Shown here: piece after piece, positions 19,604 to 28,770 of the stretch
How positions within the stretch are numbered: position 1 is the stretch's first letter
Layout: each line of letters starts with the position of its first letter
Assembly: GCF_018326265.1 (NCBI RefSeq)
Contig: NZ_AP023360.1
Span: forward strand, 1,355,501-1,419,500
Source: Catellatospora sp. IY07-71
GTDB taxonomy: Bacteria > Actinomycetota > Actinomycetes > Mycobacteriales > Micromonosporaceae
Direction of reading: 5' to 3'
Length of the DNA stretch: 64,000 nt
Notes under the pieces: model-generated
What the model saw: the letters and a program-made list of their open reading frames with translations, nothing else
What the model was told of the DNA's origin: nothing
The model's database searches: none
Made by a program: the position numbers and the translations under genes

Positions 19604-19828
19604 TCACAGGTCGAACTCCCCGTCCTTCGCACCCTCCACAAACGCGTCCCACTCGTCCGGCGTGAAGATCAGCGCCGGGCCGGTGGGGTTCTTGGAGTCG
19701 CGCAGCGCGACCGCGCCACTCACGAACGCCACTTCAACACAGTTGTCGCAGTTCGGCCCACTCCGGGTGCTCTTGTACCAACGTGCTTGACTCAGATCGA
19801 CTCGAAACCCCTTGGTCTCGATTTCCAT
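19604..19828 (-). CDS. DUF397 protein
   Basis: A 74-residue protein with the family pattern RWYKSTRSG, NCVEVAF, VALRDSKNP and FTPDEWDAF. DUF397 proteins in actinomycetes are encoded beside XRE regulators (as with BldB/WhiJ-type pairs) and modulate them in development. It overlaps the upstream XRE gene by 37 bp, with its own GGAGGAG site inside that gene. Confidence 0.92.
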   Translation of the reverse strand: MEIETKGFRVDLSQARWYKSTRSGPNCDNCVEVAFVSGAVALRDSKNPTGPALIFTPDEWDAFVEGAKDGEFDL

Positions 19829-20676
19829 AGTGGCTCCTCCGCCAGTTGTGCGATCAGCTCGGCGGACTCCTCGGGGCTCAGCGCGGCCCTCTGGACGTTC
19901 TCGAAGATCCTGGCGTACTTCTGCAGTTCGTCGTTCTTTTCGAGGAAGAGTCCCCCGGTCGCATTCTCCGCGTAAACGACGTCGGAGTCATCCTGTTCGG
20001 CAAACTCCAGAATCGCGAAAGTACCGTCCATACCGGCATGTGAACCGCTTTCGAACGGCAATACCGACATGGTTACGTTCTGCCACGAGGCCGCTTCAGC
20101 AAGTAGCCGCAATTGGTCTCGCATGACCTTGTCGCCGCCAACGGGCCGGCTCAGCACCGACTCATCGAGCACCACCTGAAACCTGATCGCATCGTCTTGT
20201 CGCGTGAGCAACGATTGGCGGGCCATCCGGACACGGACTCTGTTCATGACGTCTTCGTCCGTCCAGTCCGGCTGGGCACCGCGGATCATCGCCTCAGCGT
20301 ATTCGGCTGTCTGCAGCAGTCCCGGGACGACCTGTTGCTCGTACGCCCTGATGGAACTGGCTGCAGCTTCCAACCCGACATAGGCACCGACCAGCACGCT
20401 GCTGTACGGGTGCCACCAGCCCTTCTGCCTCGCCTCCTTGGCGATCTCAACGAGCACGTCGACCTCCTCGGCCGACGTGCCGTAGATGGTCAGCATGTCG
20501 CGGACATCGCGACTGGTCACCGAGCTGTGCCCGGTCTCGATACGCGAGATCTTGGACTGGGAACACTCCATCCTGTCGGCGACGAACTCCAGCGTGATGC
20601 CGGCGTTCTCGCGCCGTTTCCGCAGCTCGGCGCCGAGTCTTCGGCGACGCACGGTCGGGCTCTGTCGGGTTGTCAC
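19792..20676 (-). CDS. XRE-family regulator with DUF5753 domain (WhiJ-like)
   Basis: A 294-residue protein with an N-terminal helix-turn-helix (about 15-75; RRENAGITLEFVADRMECSQSKISRIE) and a C-terminal DUF5753 ligand or partner domain (about 110-280; VVPGLLQTAEYAEAMI is diagnostic). The GTG start follows GGAGGTG. It forms a co-translated pair with the DUF397 gene. Such pairs are numerous in streptomycetes and relatives and control differentiation. Confidence 0.93.
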   Translation of the reverse strand: MTTRQSPTVRRRRLGAELRKRRENAGITLEFVADRMECSQSKISRIETGHSSVTSRDVRDMLTIYGTSAEEVDVLVEIAKEARQKGWWHPYSSVLVGAYVGLEAAASSIRAYEQQVVPGLLQTAEYAEAMIRGAQPDWTDEDVMNRVRVRMARQSLLTRQDDAIRFQVVLDESVLSRPVGGDKVMRDQLRLLAEAASWQNVTMSVLPFESGSHAGMDGTFAILEFAEQDDSDVVYAENATGGLFLEKNDELQKYARIFENVQRAALSPEESAELIAQLAEEPLWKSRPRGFESI

Positions 20677-21057
20677 GGCGCACCTCCGCGACGCATGTCG
20701 GCGGAGGCACGTGTGCCATGCCCCCGCCCAGCAATTGGTCTGTCCTGTTGGGAGTCTGCTCCGACAATCGGCGAATCTTCAACCGGCCGAACGCACAGAG
20801 GGTGCGACACGGCATCAGCGGGCGGACGGCCAACAGCATGTCATATACCGGACGAATGACACCAGACCGCATACGCACTTTGCAACTTGCATTCGGCAAA
20901 GTCTTCCGGCACAGTGTCTGTTATGGGCCCCGGTGGTGCTGATCTTCCGTTTTCATGATCACACACAGTGGGCGGAGCTTCACCTCTAGCGTTCAACGAG
21001 CGACATCCGAATACGTGTTGTTCCAGATCTGCGGTATGACGAGAAGCAGGAGACAAG
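20677..21057. other. Non-coding region, comparatively AT-rich
   Basis: A 381-bp gap upstream of the XRE gene and of the small gene at 21058. Base composition is noticeably lower in GC than its neighbours and no reading frame has plausible codon use. It probably holds both promoters; no -10/-35 pair or repeat could be assigned with confidence. Confidence 0.5.
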
Positions 21058-21372
21058 GTGACTCCCCAGGCCGGCGACATCCTCCACGTCACTCGTGAAG
21101 CCAGCGTCCAGTTCCTGCGCCCGATGATGTTCCGGGTGATCCGTGTCCACGACTGGCCGACCTACGAGGGCTGGGTCTGGCTGGACGGCTACCAGCTCAA
21201 CGCCGCGGGGGACGCGGTGGAGCGCCGCTCGATCTTCGTACAGCGCGCCGGGTTGCGGATCGTCCCGGACAACAGCGCCGCCGCGCGGGCCCGCAAGGCG
21301 CCGGCCCGGGCCGGCCAGCGCCCGGGGCTGAGCCGCCCCCACCTGCGCCCGGCGACCGCCGGCGTGCGCTGA
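21058..21372 (+). CDS. Small conserved hypothetical protein, XRE/DUF397-associated
   Basis: A 104-residue soluble protein with a compact N-terminal domain (residues 1-75, including LHVTREASVQFLRP and DGYQLNAAGDAVERRSIFV) and a disordered Arg/Pro/Ala tail. GTG start; AGGAGACAAG lies just upstream. Divergent from the XRE/DUF397 pair, which may regulate it. No function known. Confidence 0.7.
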   Translation: MTPQAGDILHVTREASVQFLRPMMFRVIRVHDWPTYEGWVWLDGYQLNAAGDAVERRSIFVQRAGLRIVPDNSAAARARKAPARAGQRPGLSRPHLRPATAGVR

Positions 21373-21615
21373 GCAATTCTCGCGAATCCTGCCCGGACCG
21401 GACCTGACCCGGCCTACGCTCGAATGACCCTAGTTTGAACGACGGTAGCGACCCGCCCGGTCGGCCTGCGTCCATGCACAGGCGGCCGCGACGAGCCCCT
21501 ACCGTCGGCGGAACTCGTTCGGCCGGCACGTCGCCACAGCTGTCGCGGCAGGCTGCCCGTCCGGCGTTCCGTTCCTCCGCGTGGCACGGCACCCGCTCAC
21601 CCGGGAGACGGCGCC

Positions 21616-21939
21616 ATGGACAACCGAACCATCGCTCCTGGACGCGGTTCCAGAGCGACCGTTCCACATCGGCCCCATCGGCTCGCCGCACTGTGCGGTG
21701 CGGCGCTGGCAGCGGCGTTGTTCACGCCGGTGCCGGCGACGGCCGGGGCCAGCGAGGGGGCAGCCGCAACGGCCGCGGCCGCATCCGTCGCGCGGCAGGC
21801 AGCGCCGCCTGCCGTGATCTCCGAGCACACCGTGTCCAGCGAACTCATGGCGCGGTCGCTCATCTCCACCGGCATGATCGGCATAGGACTCGCCCTCGGC
21901 GGGATCGTCATCGTCACCCACCGGCGCCGCCAGTGGTGA
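21616..21939 (+). CDS. Small secreted, C-terminally membrane-anchored protein
   Basis: A 107-residue protein with a signal peptide (cleavage likely after PATAGA near residue 45), an Ala-rich extracytoplasmic segment and a C-terminal hydrophobic stretch (GMIGIGLALGGIVIV) ending in basic residues. The layout resembles a small surface protein with a stop-transfer anchor; there is no LPXTG motif. No family recognised. Confidence 0.55.
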   Translation: MDNRTIAPGRGSRATVPHRPHRLAALCGAALAAALFTPVPATAGASEGAAATAAAASVARQAAPPAVISEHTVSSELMARSLISTGMIGIGLALGGIVIVTHRRRQW

Positions 21940-21952
21940 CGGCAGCCGACAC

Positions 21953-21994
21953 GGCGGGAGGCCCGTTCCGGAACTCCGGAACGGGCCTCCCGCC
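21953..21994. terminator. Strong bidirectional terminator
   Basis: A perfect 20-bp inverted repeat with a 2-base loop (21953-21972 with 21975-21994) between two convergent genes. Confidence 0.8.
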
Positions 21995-21998
21995 GCGC

Positions 21999-22946
21999 TC
22001 ACTCCTCTTCGGGGCTGGGGCTGGGGCTCGGCTCCGGGCTGGGGCTCGGCGAGGGCGACGGGCTGCTCGGCGCGACCGCGATCACGAGCTGGACGCTCTC
22101 CCCGGGCGCGAGCTCCGTCCCGGACTCCGGGTCGACGTCCACGACGGTTCCCGGATCCGCCTCGTCGGTCGGGCGCAGCGAGATGCGGGGGTTCAGGCCG
22201 ACCGCGGTGAGCGCGTCGATCGCCTCCTGTTCGGTCATGCCGATCAGGTCGTCCGGCACCGCCACCAGGCTGGGGACGGGGGACGGCGTCGGCGACGGAC
22301 TGGGCGCGGCGCTGGTCGGCGCGGCCGAGGTCACCACCGGCGAGGGGGAGGCGCTCGGCTCCGGCGTGGGGCCCGCGCCGCGCAGCGCGAACCAGGCCGC
22401 CACCCCGAACAGCAGCAGGAGCAGCAGCACGATCCCGGCGATGATCAGCGGCGCGCGCCAGGTCCGCTCCCCTTCGCCGTACTCGATGCCGGGCGGCGGC
22501 GTCGCGTCGCGCATCGGCCCACCGTCCCGGCTGGGCACGCCCGCGCGCCCGGTCCAGACGTCCTGGGGCGGCAGCACCGAGGTGCGGTCCTCCGGTGGCG
22601 GGGGCGGCGCCGGTGTGCCGCCGTGGGGCGGCAGCACCGAGGTCCGGTCGTCGTCCGGACCATCGACGGGCGGCATCGCCCTGGTGCGGTCGTCGTCCGG
22701 CGGCACCGCGCCGTACGGCGGCAGCGCCGAGGTGGGCCGGTCTCCCGGGCCGCCCGGCAGGACGGTGGTCGGTTCGTCGCCGGGCACCCTGCCGGGCAGC
22801 ACCGTGGTCGGCTCGTCGCCGCCCGGGGTGCGGTCCGCGGGCTCCTCGTCCGGGTGGGCGGCGGGCAGGCGGGTGGTCTCGTCGGGCGGGGGCGGCTCGG
22901 AGCCGGGCCCGCCCGGGGCGTCCCTGTCATCGTGCGCATCGGACAT
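21999..22946 (-). CDS. Membrane protein with one PASTA domain and Thr-containing LP-repeat cytosolic region
   Basis: A 315-residue single-pass protein. The cytosolic part (1-165) is disordered, acidic and proline-rich, and carries at least six spaced copies of a (D/E)-R/P-T-x-x-L/M-P motif. A transmembrane helix (about 168-190) leads through a Ser/Pro linker to one PASTA domain (about 225-290; VPDDLIGMTEQEAIDAL) and a second Ser/Pro tail. There is no kinase domain. The PASTA unit suggests cell-wall binding and the Thr repeats suggest phosphorylation by PASTA kinases. Confidence 0.75.
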   Translation of the reverse strand: MSDAHDDRDAPGGPGSEPPPPDETTRLPAAHPDEEPADRTPGGDEPTTVLPGRVPGDEPTTVLPGGPGDRPTSALPPYGAVPPDDDRTRAMPPVDGPDDDRTSVLPPHGGTPAPPPPPEDRTSVLPPQDVWTGRAGVPSRDGGPMRDATPPPGIEYGEGERTWRAPLIIAGIVLLLLLLFGVAAWFALRGAGPTPEPSASPSPVVTSAAPTSAAPSPSPTPSPVPSLVAVPDDLIGMTEQEAIDALTAVGLNPRISLRPTDEADPGTVVDVDPESGTELAPGESVQLVIAVAPSSPSPSPSPSPEPSPSPSPEEE

Positions 22947-22991
22947 GGTGCCGTCCTACCACGTCCGCCGGACGGTTACGCCTCACCCACC

Positions 22992-23021
22992 GTGCGTGGC
23001 GTGCCCGGGCACGCCACGCAC
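22992..23021. terminator. Perfect 30-bp palindrome
   Basis: A perfect palindrome of two 15-bp arms without a spacer, just downstream of the two-PASTA gene. It can act as a terminator hairpin or cruciform. Confidence 0.55.
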
Positions 23022-23025
23022 CTGG

Positions 23026-23715
23026 TCAGCCCGCTGCCGGCGACGGCGACTGCGCCACGCCGCACGTCAGGTCGATCGCGTCGTTCCAACCGACCTCCTG
23101 GTCCTTCGGGACCGAGACGGCCAGCACCGTGCCGCTACGGCCGTTGAGGTACCGCCCGATCCGCAGGCCCTGCTCCACCAGCTTCTTCTGCGCGGCGCTG
23201 CAGGACTGGCCGACCACGTCCGGCATCGGGAAGCGGACCCGCGGCCCGGCCACCACGATCGTCACGGACGTGCCGCGCAGCACCGGCTGCCCGGCGGCGG
23301 GCACGCTGCTCAGCACGGACTCCGCGGCGGCCGTACTCGCCTCGTCGAACTCGACCTTCACCGAGACGCCGAACCTCGCCATGATCTCCAGGCGGGCCTC
23401 ACGGAAGGGCCGGGTCAGCACGTCGGGCATGGTCTGGAACCCGCCCCCGGTGGCCGACGGGCTGGGCTCGGGCGTGGGCGAGGGCAGCTCACTCGGCGAC
23501 GGGCTCGGGCTCGGCGAGGCGACCACCGCCGACGGGCTGGCGCTGGCCTGCGCCTGCGGCTCCGCACCGGTGCCGGCGACGTACCATCCGATCGCGAGCC
23601 CGGCGACGGCGAGCATCACCGTCGCGGTCGCCAGCAGCGCGATCGTGCCGGGGCTGAACCCGCGCGGTCGCTGTGACGACGTCATGGGCGCCGTCTCCTG
23701 CCACGGGTCGGTCAT
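23026..23715 (-). CDS. Membrane-anchored protein with two PASTA-like domains
   Basis: A 229-residue protein with a short cytosolic N terminus, a transmembrane helix (about 24-46), a Ser/Pro spacer and two C-terminal PASTA-like units. Unit one starts at FQTMPDVLTRPFREAR and unit two at FPMPDVVGQSCSAAQKKL. The second contains two Cys (VGQSC, DLTCG) that could form a disulfide. Same strand as the preceding PASTA gene with a hairpin between, so independent termination is likely. Confidence 0.75.
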   Translation of the reverse strand: MTDPWQETAPMTSSQRPRGFSPGTIALLATATVMLAVAGLAIGWYVAGTGAEPQAQASASPSAVVASPSPSPSPSELPSPTPEPSPSATGGGFQTMPDVLTRPFREARLEIMARFGVSVKVEFDEASTAAAESVLSSVPAAGQPVLRGTSVTIVVAGPRVRFPMPDVVGQSCSAAQKKLVEQGLRIGRYLNGRSGTVLAVSVPKDQEVGWNDAIDLTCGVAQSPSPAAG

Positions 23716-23813
23716 GCTGGTCTCCTCTTTCGGGGTACGCCCGGCGAACGCTACGCCGCAACGAGAGTAAACCGTTCACACGAACCGCCCTCGCATTGCT
23801 ATACGCTCGCGGC

Positions 23814-25013
23814 ATGTTCTCTCAGGGCCCGGGCACGCGGCTGGGGCTGGGCGCGGTCGCGGCGGCGGCCGGGATCGCGGCGGCCGCCGGAGCAGCACAG
23901 CTGGGCATCGGATACGGCCTCGGCATCTTCTCCTGGGTGCCGACGGTCGGCGCGTCGGGCGAAGCCGCCTGGCTGGCCAGTCTTGCCTGGACGGTCTGGA
24001 TTTCCGCCGTCTCGGTGGTCCTCGGTGCCGTGGTGGCCGACCGGGTCGGCTCCGCGACAGTGCAGATCTCGACAGCGGTCCGCACGCTGCGCCGCACCGC
24101 CCTCGCCATCGCCGCGGCGGTCGGCGGGCTGCTGGTGGTCGCGCTGACCGCGGTGCCCGCACGGGTCGCCGAGCGTGCCGACACGTTCGCCCCGCACGTG
24201 ATCGTCGGCGGCTACGCCATCACCGGCGTGCTGCTCGGCCTGTTCGTCGCCGTGGCGGCGCTGTCCGCCCGTGCCGTCGCCGCGAACGTGCTGGCCACCG
24301 GTGGCTGGCTGTGGCTGCTCGCGGTCACCGCGGCCGTGGACGGCATCGCCGCGGGCCGCGAGCCGGCCGTCGCGCAGCTCGGCGTGTGGCCGGTGACCGC
24401 CGACGGGCCGTGGTTCCGCAGCCTCTACCTGCCCGGCGCCGCCATCGCCGCGCTGTCCGCGCTGGTGATCGGCTTCCTCGCGGCGCTGCCCGCGGTGCGC
24501 CGCCGCGACGGCCAGGCGGGCGTGGTGCTGTCCGGCGCCGTCGGCCCCGCGCTGGTCGCGCTGGCCTACCTGCTGGCCGCGCCGAAGCTCACCGGGGTGC
24601 AGCCGGAGCAGCTGTCCGCTCACCTCGTCGCGCCGTACGCCGTGGTCACCGGCCTGATCGGCGCGGTGCTGGCCCAGCTGCTGGCCGGGCCGCGCCGCCC
24701 GCGCCCGGTCACGGCGGGCCGGAGCACCCCGGCGCCCACGCCGGAGCCCGCGTACCCGGACCTCACCGCGCCCCTGGCCGTGCCCGCGCCGCCGGCCGTG
24801 CCCGCGCAGGCCGCGCCCGCGCCGGTGGCCGCCCCGGCGAAGGCCAAGGGCACCGCCTCCGTGCCGAAGCCGGCCGCCGAGCAGGCCGGCGCCCTCTCCG
24901 CCGTGGCTCAGGGCGAGCCCACCACGGCAACCGCCGACAAGGCACCCGAGCCGCCCAAGCCCACTCCGGCGCCGAAGAACGGCCCCCGCCAGGGCCGACC
25001 CCGGAAGGGCTGA
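23814..25013 (+). CDS. Polytopic membrane protein with Ala/Pro-rich cytosolic tail
   Basis: A 399-residue protein with about eight hydrophobic segments in residues 8-300 and a disordered Ala/Pro/Lys-rich C-terminal tail of about 90 residues. The ATG at 23814 is preferred over the longer frame because the membrane region starts at once. TATACGCT lies just upstream, so the transcript may be leaderless. No family recognised. It is divergent from the PASTA genes. Confidence 0.7.
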   Translation: MFSQGPGTRLGLGAVAAAAGIAAAAGAAQLGIGYGLGIFSWVPTVGASGEAAWLASLAWTVWISAVSVVLGAVVADRVGSATVQISTAVRTLRRTALAIAAAVGGLLVVALTAVPARVAERADTFAPHVIVGGYAITGVLLGLFVAVAALSARAVAANVLATGGWLWLLAVTAAVDGIAAGREPAVAQLGVWPVTADGPWFRSLYLPGAAIAALSALVIGFLAALPAVRRRDGQAGVVLSGAVGPALVALAYLLAAPKLTGVQPEQLSAHLVAPYAVVTGLIGAVLAQLLAGPRRPRPVTAGRSTPAPTPEPAYPDLTAPLAVPAPPAVPAQAAPAPVAAPAKAKGTASVPKPAAEQAGALSAVAQGEPTTATADKAPEPPKPTPAPKNGPRQGRPRKG

Positions 25014-25030
25014 CACCCCTCGTCACCTGA

Positions 25031-25077
25031 GCGAAGCTCCCGCCATGCCGCCGGAACCGGCGAGGCGGGAGCTTCGC
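25031..25077. terminator. Bidirectional terminator
   Basis: A perfect 14-bp stem (25031-25044 with 25064-25077) between the convergent membrane-protein and CapA-like genes. Confidence 0.75.
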
Positions 25078-25093
25078 TCGCGAGAGGAGGCGG

Positions 25094-26311
25094 TCAGCGG
25101 AGCACGACCAGCCCGGCTCCGCCCGCGCCGCGGGAGCGCAGCACGCGGTACGAACGGGCGCCGCTGGCGCGGCAGGCGGCCTGCCTCGCCACCGGGCAGT
25201 CCGACACCAGCAGCACGCGCGCCGGACCGTCGTTGAGCTGCATGAACGTCGGCAGCGCCGCGGCCTTGCCGACCGTGAACCGTCCGGGCGCGGTCTCCAC
25301 GAAGGTGAAGCGGCTGATCACGCCGTCCCGGGTCTCGTTGGAGAAACCCTGGTACGACACATGGTTGCCCATGCCGTACGCGACCCAGCGCCCGTTGATC
25401 CGCTCGAACGGCTGCACCACGTGCGCGTGGTGCCCGAGGATCAGGTCGATCGAGCCGTCGTTCAGCAGCTGCTTCGCGACCGACACCTGCTGGGAGTTGG
25501 GCCGGTGCTCGTACTCGGTGCCCCAGTGGATGGAGACGATCACGACCTCGGCCCCGGCCGTGCGGGCCCGCCGGGCCGCCTCCCGCACCCGCTTCGGCTC
25601 CAGGTAGTTGACCAGCCACTCCTTGCCCCTGGGGCGCGGGATGCCGTTGAAGGAGAAGCTGTACGACAGCAGCGCCACCCGCACCCCGCGCACCGTCAGC
25701 AACTGCGTGGTGCGCTGCTCGGCCGGGTTGCGGGCCATGCCGGTGTGCCGGATCCCGGCCGCGTCGAGCGCGTCGAGGGTGCGCCGGATGCCCGCCTCGC
25801 CGCCGTCGAGCGAGTGGTTCGAGGCGGTCGAACAGGCGTCGTAGCCGGTCTGCTTGAGCGCGGGCACGATCTGCGGCGGCACCTTGAACGTCGGGTAGCC
25901 GGTGAACGGGCCACGAGGGCCGCCGAGCGGTGTCTCGAGGTGGCAGATCGCCAGGTCGGCCGACTCGATCACGGACCGTACGCCGCGCAGCAGCGGCGCG
26001 AAGTCGTAGCCGCGCCCGCCCGCGTCCCGCTGCGCCTGCCGCCACAACCCGTTGTGCAGCAACACGTCCCCGCTGCCCACCACGGTGAACGTGCGGGGCG
26101 TGAAGGTGCCGGGCGCCGGCGAGGCGCTCGGCGCGGGCCGTGGCACCGGCACCGCGGCGGCGGGCAGCACCTCGGGCCCCGGCGGCGGCGCGCCCCCGCC
26201 GGACAGCCACGGCGTCATCGCCACCGCCGTCATCGCGGCGAGCAGCGCCGCCATGCTCGCGGGCAGCGCCCGCTGACCGATACTCCCCCGTTGTTCGATC
26301 ACGGCGAGCAC
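25094..26311 (-). CDS. CapA-family protein (metallophosphoesterase-like)
   Basis: A 405-residue protein with a signal anchor (about 18-38), a Pro-rich spacer and a CapA/PgsA domain. Metal-site-like motifs are GSGDVLLH, CHLETPLG, ASNHSLDGG, SIHWGTEY and GHHAHV. Members act in poly-gamma-glutamate or capsule synthesis or as exported phosphatases; the substrate here is unknown. GTG start. It lies 44 bp downstream of the ligase gene and may be co-transcribed with it. Confidence 0.85.
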   Translation of the reverse strand: MLAVIEQRGSIGQRALPASMAALLAAMTAVAMTPWLSGGGAPPPGPEVLPAAAVPVPRPAPSASPAPGTFTPRTFTVVGSGDVLLHNGLWRQAQRDAGGRGYDFAPLLRGVRSVIESADLAICHLETPLGGPRGPFTGYPTFKVPPQIVPALKQTGYDACSTASNHSLDGGEAGIRRTLDALDAAGIRHTGMARNPAEQRTTQLLTVRGVRVALLSYSFSFNGIPRPRGKEWLVNYLEPKRVREAARRARTAGAEVVIVSIHWGTEYEHRPNSQQVSVAKQLLNDGSIDLILGHHAHVVQPFERINGRWVAYGMGNHVSYQGFSNETRDGVISRFTFVETAPGRFTVGKAAALPTFMQLNDGPARVLLVSDCPVARQAACRASGARSYRVLRSRGAGGAGLVVLR

Positions 26312-26355
26312 ACTCCCTGAGATCGACGGATCACACCATCAGCTGTTGGGTGGAG

Positions 26356-27831
26356 TCAGCCCACCGGCCACGTGTGCACGGGCTCGTTGCTGCGCTGCAG
26401 CTCCGCGTAACGCCCGACCATGGCCCGCAGCGCGGCGGGCCGGGTCGCCCCGGCGCTCTCCAGCGCCCGTACGGTGTTGACCTGCCAGGTGGATCCGGTC
26501 TGCCCGGTGAGGCAGCGCTGCTCGATGATGCCGAGCAGCCGGTCGCGCTGTTCGGGGTCGACCCCGAACCGGTCCAGGCCCTCCGCCGCCCGGGGCAGCA
26601 GCACCTCCAGCACCAGGTCGGTCACCCGGATCTCGCCGATGCGCGGCCACCAGACGGGTGCGGCGATGCCGCGCCGGGACGCGGCGTGGAAGTTGTCCTG
26701 CGCCACGCTGAACGGCAGCTGGGTCCAGAGCGGACGGTCGTCCTCCACCAGCGCCCGCACCAGCCCGAAGTACAGTGCGCCGTTGGCCAGCATGTCGACG
26801 ACCGTCGGGCCGGCGGGCAGCACCCGGTTCTCGACCCGCAGGTGCGGGCGGCCGCCCATGATGTCGTACACGGGCCGGTTCCACCGGTAGACGGTGCCGT
26901 TGTGCAGGCGCAGCTCGCCGAGCCGGGGCACCCCGCCGTCGCGCAGCACGGCGACCGGGTCCTCCTCCTCGGCGATCGGGAGTAACGGCGGGAAGTAGCG
27001 CACGTTCTCCTCGAACAGGTCGAATATCGAGGTGACCCAGCGTTCGCCGAACCAGACGCGGGGGCGTACGCCCTGGGCCTTCAGCTCGTCCGGCCGGGTA
27101 TCGGTGGCCTGCTCGAACAGCGCGATCCGGGTCTCCGACCAGAGCTGGTGCCCGAACAGGAAGGGCGAGTTCGCGCCGACGGCGACCTGCACTCCCGCGA
27201 TGACCTGCGAGGCGTTCCAGTACGCGGCGAAGTCGGCGGGCGAGACCTGCAGGTGGAACTGCAGGCTGGTGCAGGCCGCCTCGGGCGCGATGGAGTCGGT
27301 GCGGATGCGCAGCCGGTCGGCGCCGCGGATGTCGACACCGATCTGCTCGCCGCGGGCGGCGAGGATCTCCTCGTTGAGCGAGCGGTAGCGGCCGTTGGTG
27401 GAGAGGTTCTCGGTCACCGTGTGGTCGGTGGTGAGCGTCGGCAGGATGCCGATGGTGAGCAGCGCGGCGTCGTGCTTGCGGGCGGTGGTGTCGGCCCGGC
27501 GCAGGCTCTCGATGATCTGCTGCTCGTAGCCGGCCAGCCCGTCGCCGGAGATGAGCCGCGGCGGCACGTTCAGCTCCAGATTGAACCGTCCCAGCTCGGT
27601 CTGGAACGACGGGTCGTTGAGGTCGCGCAGCACCTCCTCGTTGACCATCGCGGGCAGGTGCTCGTTGTCGACCAGGTTCAGCTCGATCTCCAGCCCGGTC
27701 GTCGGATGGTCGTCGTCGAAGCTGAAGTCGTTGAGCATCAACGCGAAGACGTCCAGGCAGCGACGCACCTTCTGACGGTAGTGCTCCCGCTCCTGGCGGG
27801 TGAACGTGTGCAGCGCAACGTCCTTGCCCAT
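26356..27831 (-). CDS. GCS2-family glutamate-cysteine ligase-like enzyme
   Basis: A 491-residue ATP-dependent carboxylate-amine ligase. Family features include GLEIELNLVD near the N terminus, FNLELN, and the substrate loop near APEAACTSLQFHLQV. Actinobacteria use such enzymes for gamma-glutamylcysteine (for example the ergothioneine route) or other glutamyl amides; no egtB-E neighbour is present, so the product is left open. The ATG at 27831 has GGGAGGG just upstream. Divergent from the MarR gene. Confidence 0.82.
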   Translation of the reverse strand: MGKDVALHTFTRQEREHYRQKVRRCLDVFALMLNDFSFDDDHPTTGLEIELNLVDNEHLPAMVNEEVLRDLNDPSFQTELGRFNLELNVPPRLISGDGLAGYEQQIIESLRRADTTARKHDAALLTIGILPTLTTDHTVTENLSTNGRYRSLNEEILAARGEQIGVDIRGADRLRIRTDSIAPEAACTSLQFHLQVSPADFAAYWNASQVIAGVQVAVGANSPFLFGHQLWSETRIALFEQATDTRPDELKAQGVRPRVWFGERWVTSIFDLFEENVRYFPPLLPIAEEEDPVAVLRDGGVPRLGELRLHNGTVYRWNRPVYDIMGGRPHLRVENRVLPAGPTVVDMLANGALYFGLVRALVEDDRPLWTQLPFSVAQDNFHAASRRGIAAPVWWPRIGEIRVTDLVLEVLLPRAAEGLDRFGVDPEQRDRLLGIIEQRCLTGQTGSTWQVNTVRALESAGATRPAALRAMVGRYAELQRSNEPVHTWPVG

Positions 27832-27878
27832 GAGCCCTCCCCGACGCACCGTGACCAAGCGAACCCTCAGAGTACGTT

Positions 27879-27890
27879 TGTCGGACGACA
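27879..27890. promoter_or_regulatory. Candidate MarR operator
   Basis: Inverted repeat TGTCG-GA-CGACA in the 157-bp region between the ligase and MarR genes. Position and symmetry suit a MarR-family site. Confidence 0.35.
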
Positions 27891-27988
27891 GTCGTATCAG
27901 GTGGTCGTCCTGATTGGCACACCCGCTGTCTCACCCAGTGGGATACGAAGGGCAACAAATGTGCCAACCCCCCATATACGATGCGCAA

Positions 27989-28462
27989 ATGGAGCTACTC
28001 GACGATTCGAGGCTCACCGCCATGGGCCTGCTTTCCGAGGCGTACACCAGCCTCATCACCATCTGCGCGGAGCAGTTCGCCGCGCACGGCCTGGCACCTG
28101 TCGAGTTCGAAGTGCTGCTGCGTCTGGCCCGGTCGTCCGGACACCGGCTGCGCATGACCGACCTGTCACGACAGACGTCCATGAGCACGAGCGGGGTGAC
28201 CCGCATGATCGACCGGCTGGAGCGGGAGGGCCTGGTGTCCAGGGTCCCGTGCGACACCGACCGTCGCAGCTCGTACGCCGCGATCACGCCCAAGGGCCTG
28301 GCCCGCCTGCGGGAAACCGTTCCCGGCCACCTGGAACTCCTTGACGAATGGCTCATCGGTCCCCTCACCCAGCGACAGTTGCAGGGCCTGCTCGTCGGCC
28401 TGCGGGTGGTGCGGGATGCAGTCCGCCCGGATGCCACCCTGGGCGGTGACGACGGGCCATGA
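27989..28462 (+). CDS. MarR-family transcriptional regulator
   Basis: A 157-residue winged-helix regulator. The core reads PVEFEVLLRLARS, MTDLSRQTSMSTSGVTRMIDRLEREGLV and DRRSSYAAITPKG, the standard MarR HTH and wing. The ATG at 27989 is chosen because TATACG at 27975-27980 suggests a near-leaderless transcript; upstream in-frame ATGs at 27959 and 27914 give atypical extensions. Divergent from the GCS2-like gene, its likely target. Confidence 0.88.
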   Translation: MELLDDSRLTAMGLLSEAYTSLITICAEQFAAHGLAPVEFEVLLRLARSSGHRLRMTDLSRQTSMSTSGVTRMIDRLEREGLVSRVPCDTDRRSSYAAITPKGLARLRETVPGHLELLDEWLIGPLTQRQLQGLLVGLRVVRDAVRPDATLGGDDGP

Positions 28463-28770
28463 CGGTCGCGGCGTTCCATGATCCTCCTATTGCCCCCGCA
28501 ACCGCGCTGCCTGCGGCAGAACCGGCGGCAGAAGTGCCGTTCTCTCCCGAGAAAGGACGCCTAAAGCCGCAAATCGTATGATCCCGACTGCTAGCGTCAT
28601 GCCCCTGTGGGAGGACGGCCAGGCCGGCCAAGCTCACGGGGGGACAAGCACGGGGGCCGCATCGGCGCGGGCGGAGACGGCGGGGGGCGCGGCAGGCCAA
28701 GGCAGGCCGCGGAAGGGACATCACCGTCGGGGGGCCGCCCGCGCCGAACACCGCGGGCACCCGTGACCGC
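28463..28770. other. Non-coding gap
   Basis: A 308-bp gap between the convergent MarR and large regulator genes. A 62-codon ORF at 28578-28766 (+) is Gly/Ala/Arg-rich and looks like GC noise. No terminator, tRNA or repeat was recognised. Confidence 0.5.

Noticed and set aside
20677-21057. Possible small genes in the AT-richer gap upstream of the XRE regulator
   Set aside because: Frames lack the strong third-position GC bias of real genes here and have no ribosome sites.
28578-28766. 62-codon ORF (+)
   Set aside because: Gly/Ala/Arg-rich low-complexity composition, weak ribosome site and no neighbour support; treated as noise.
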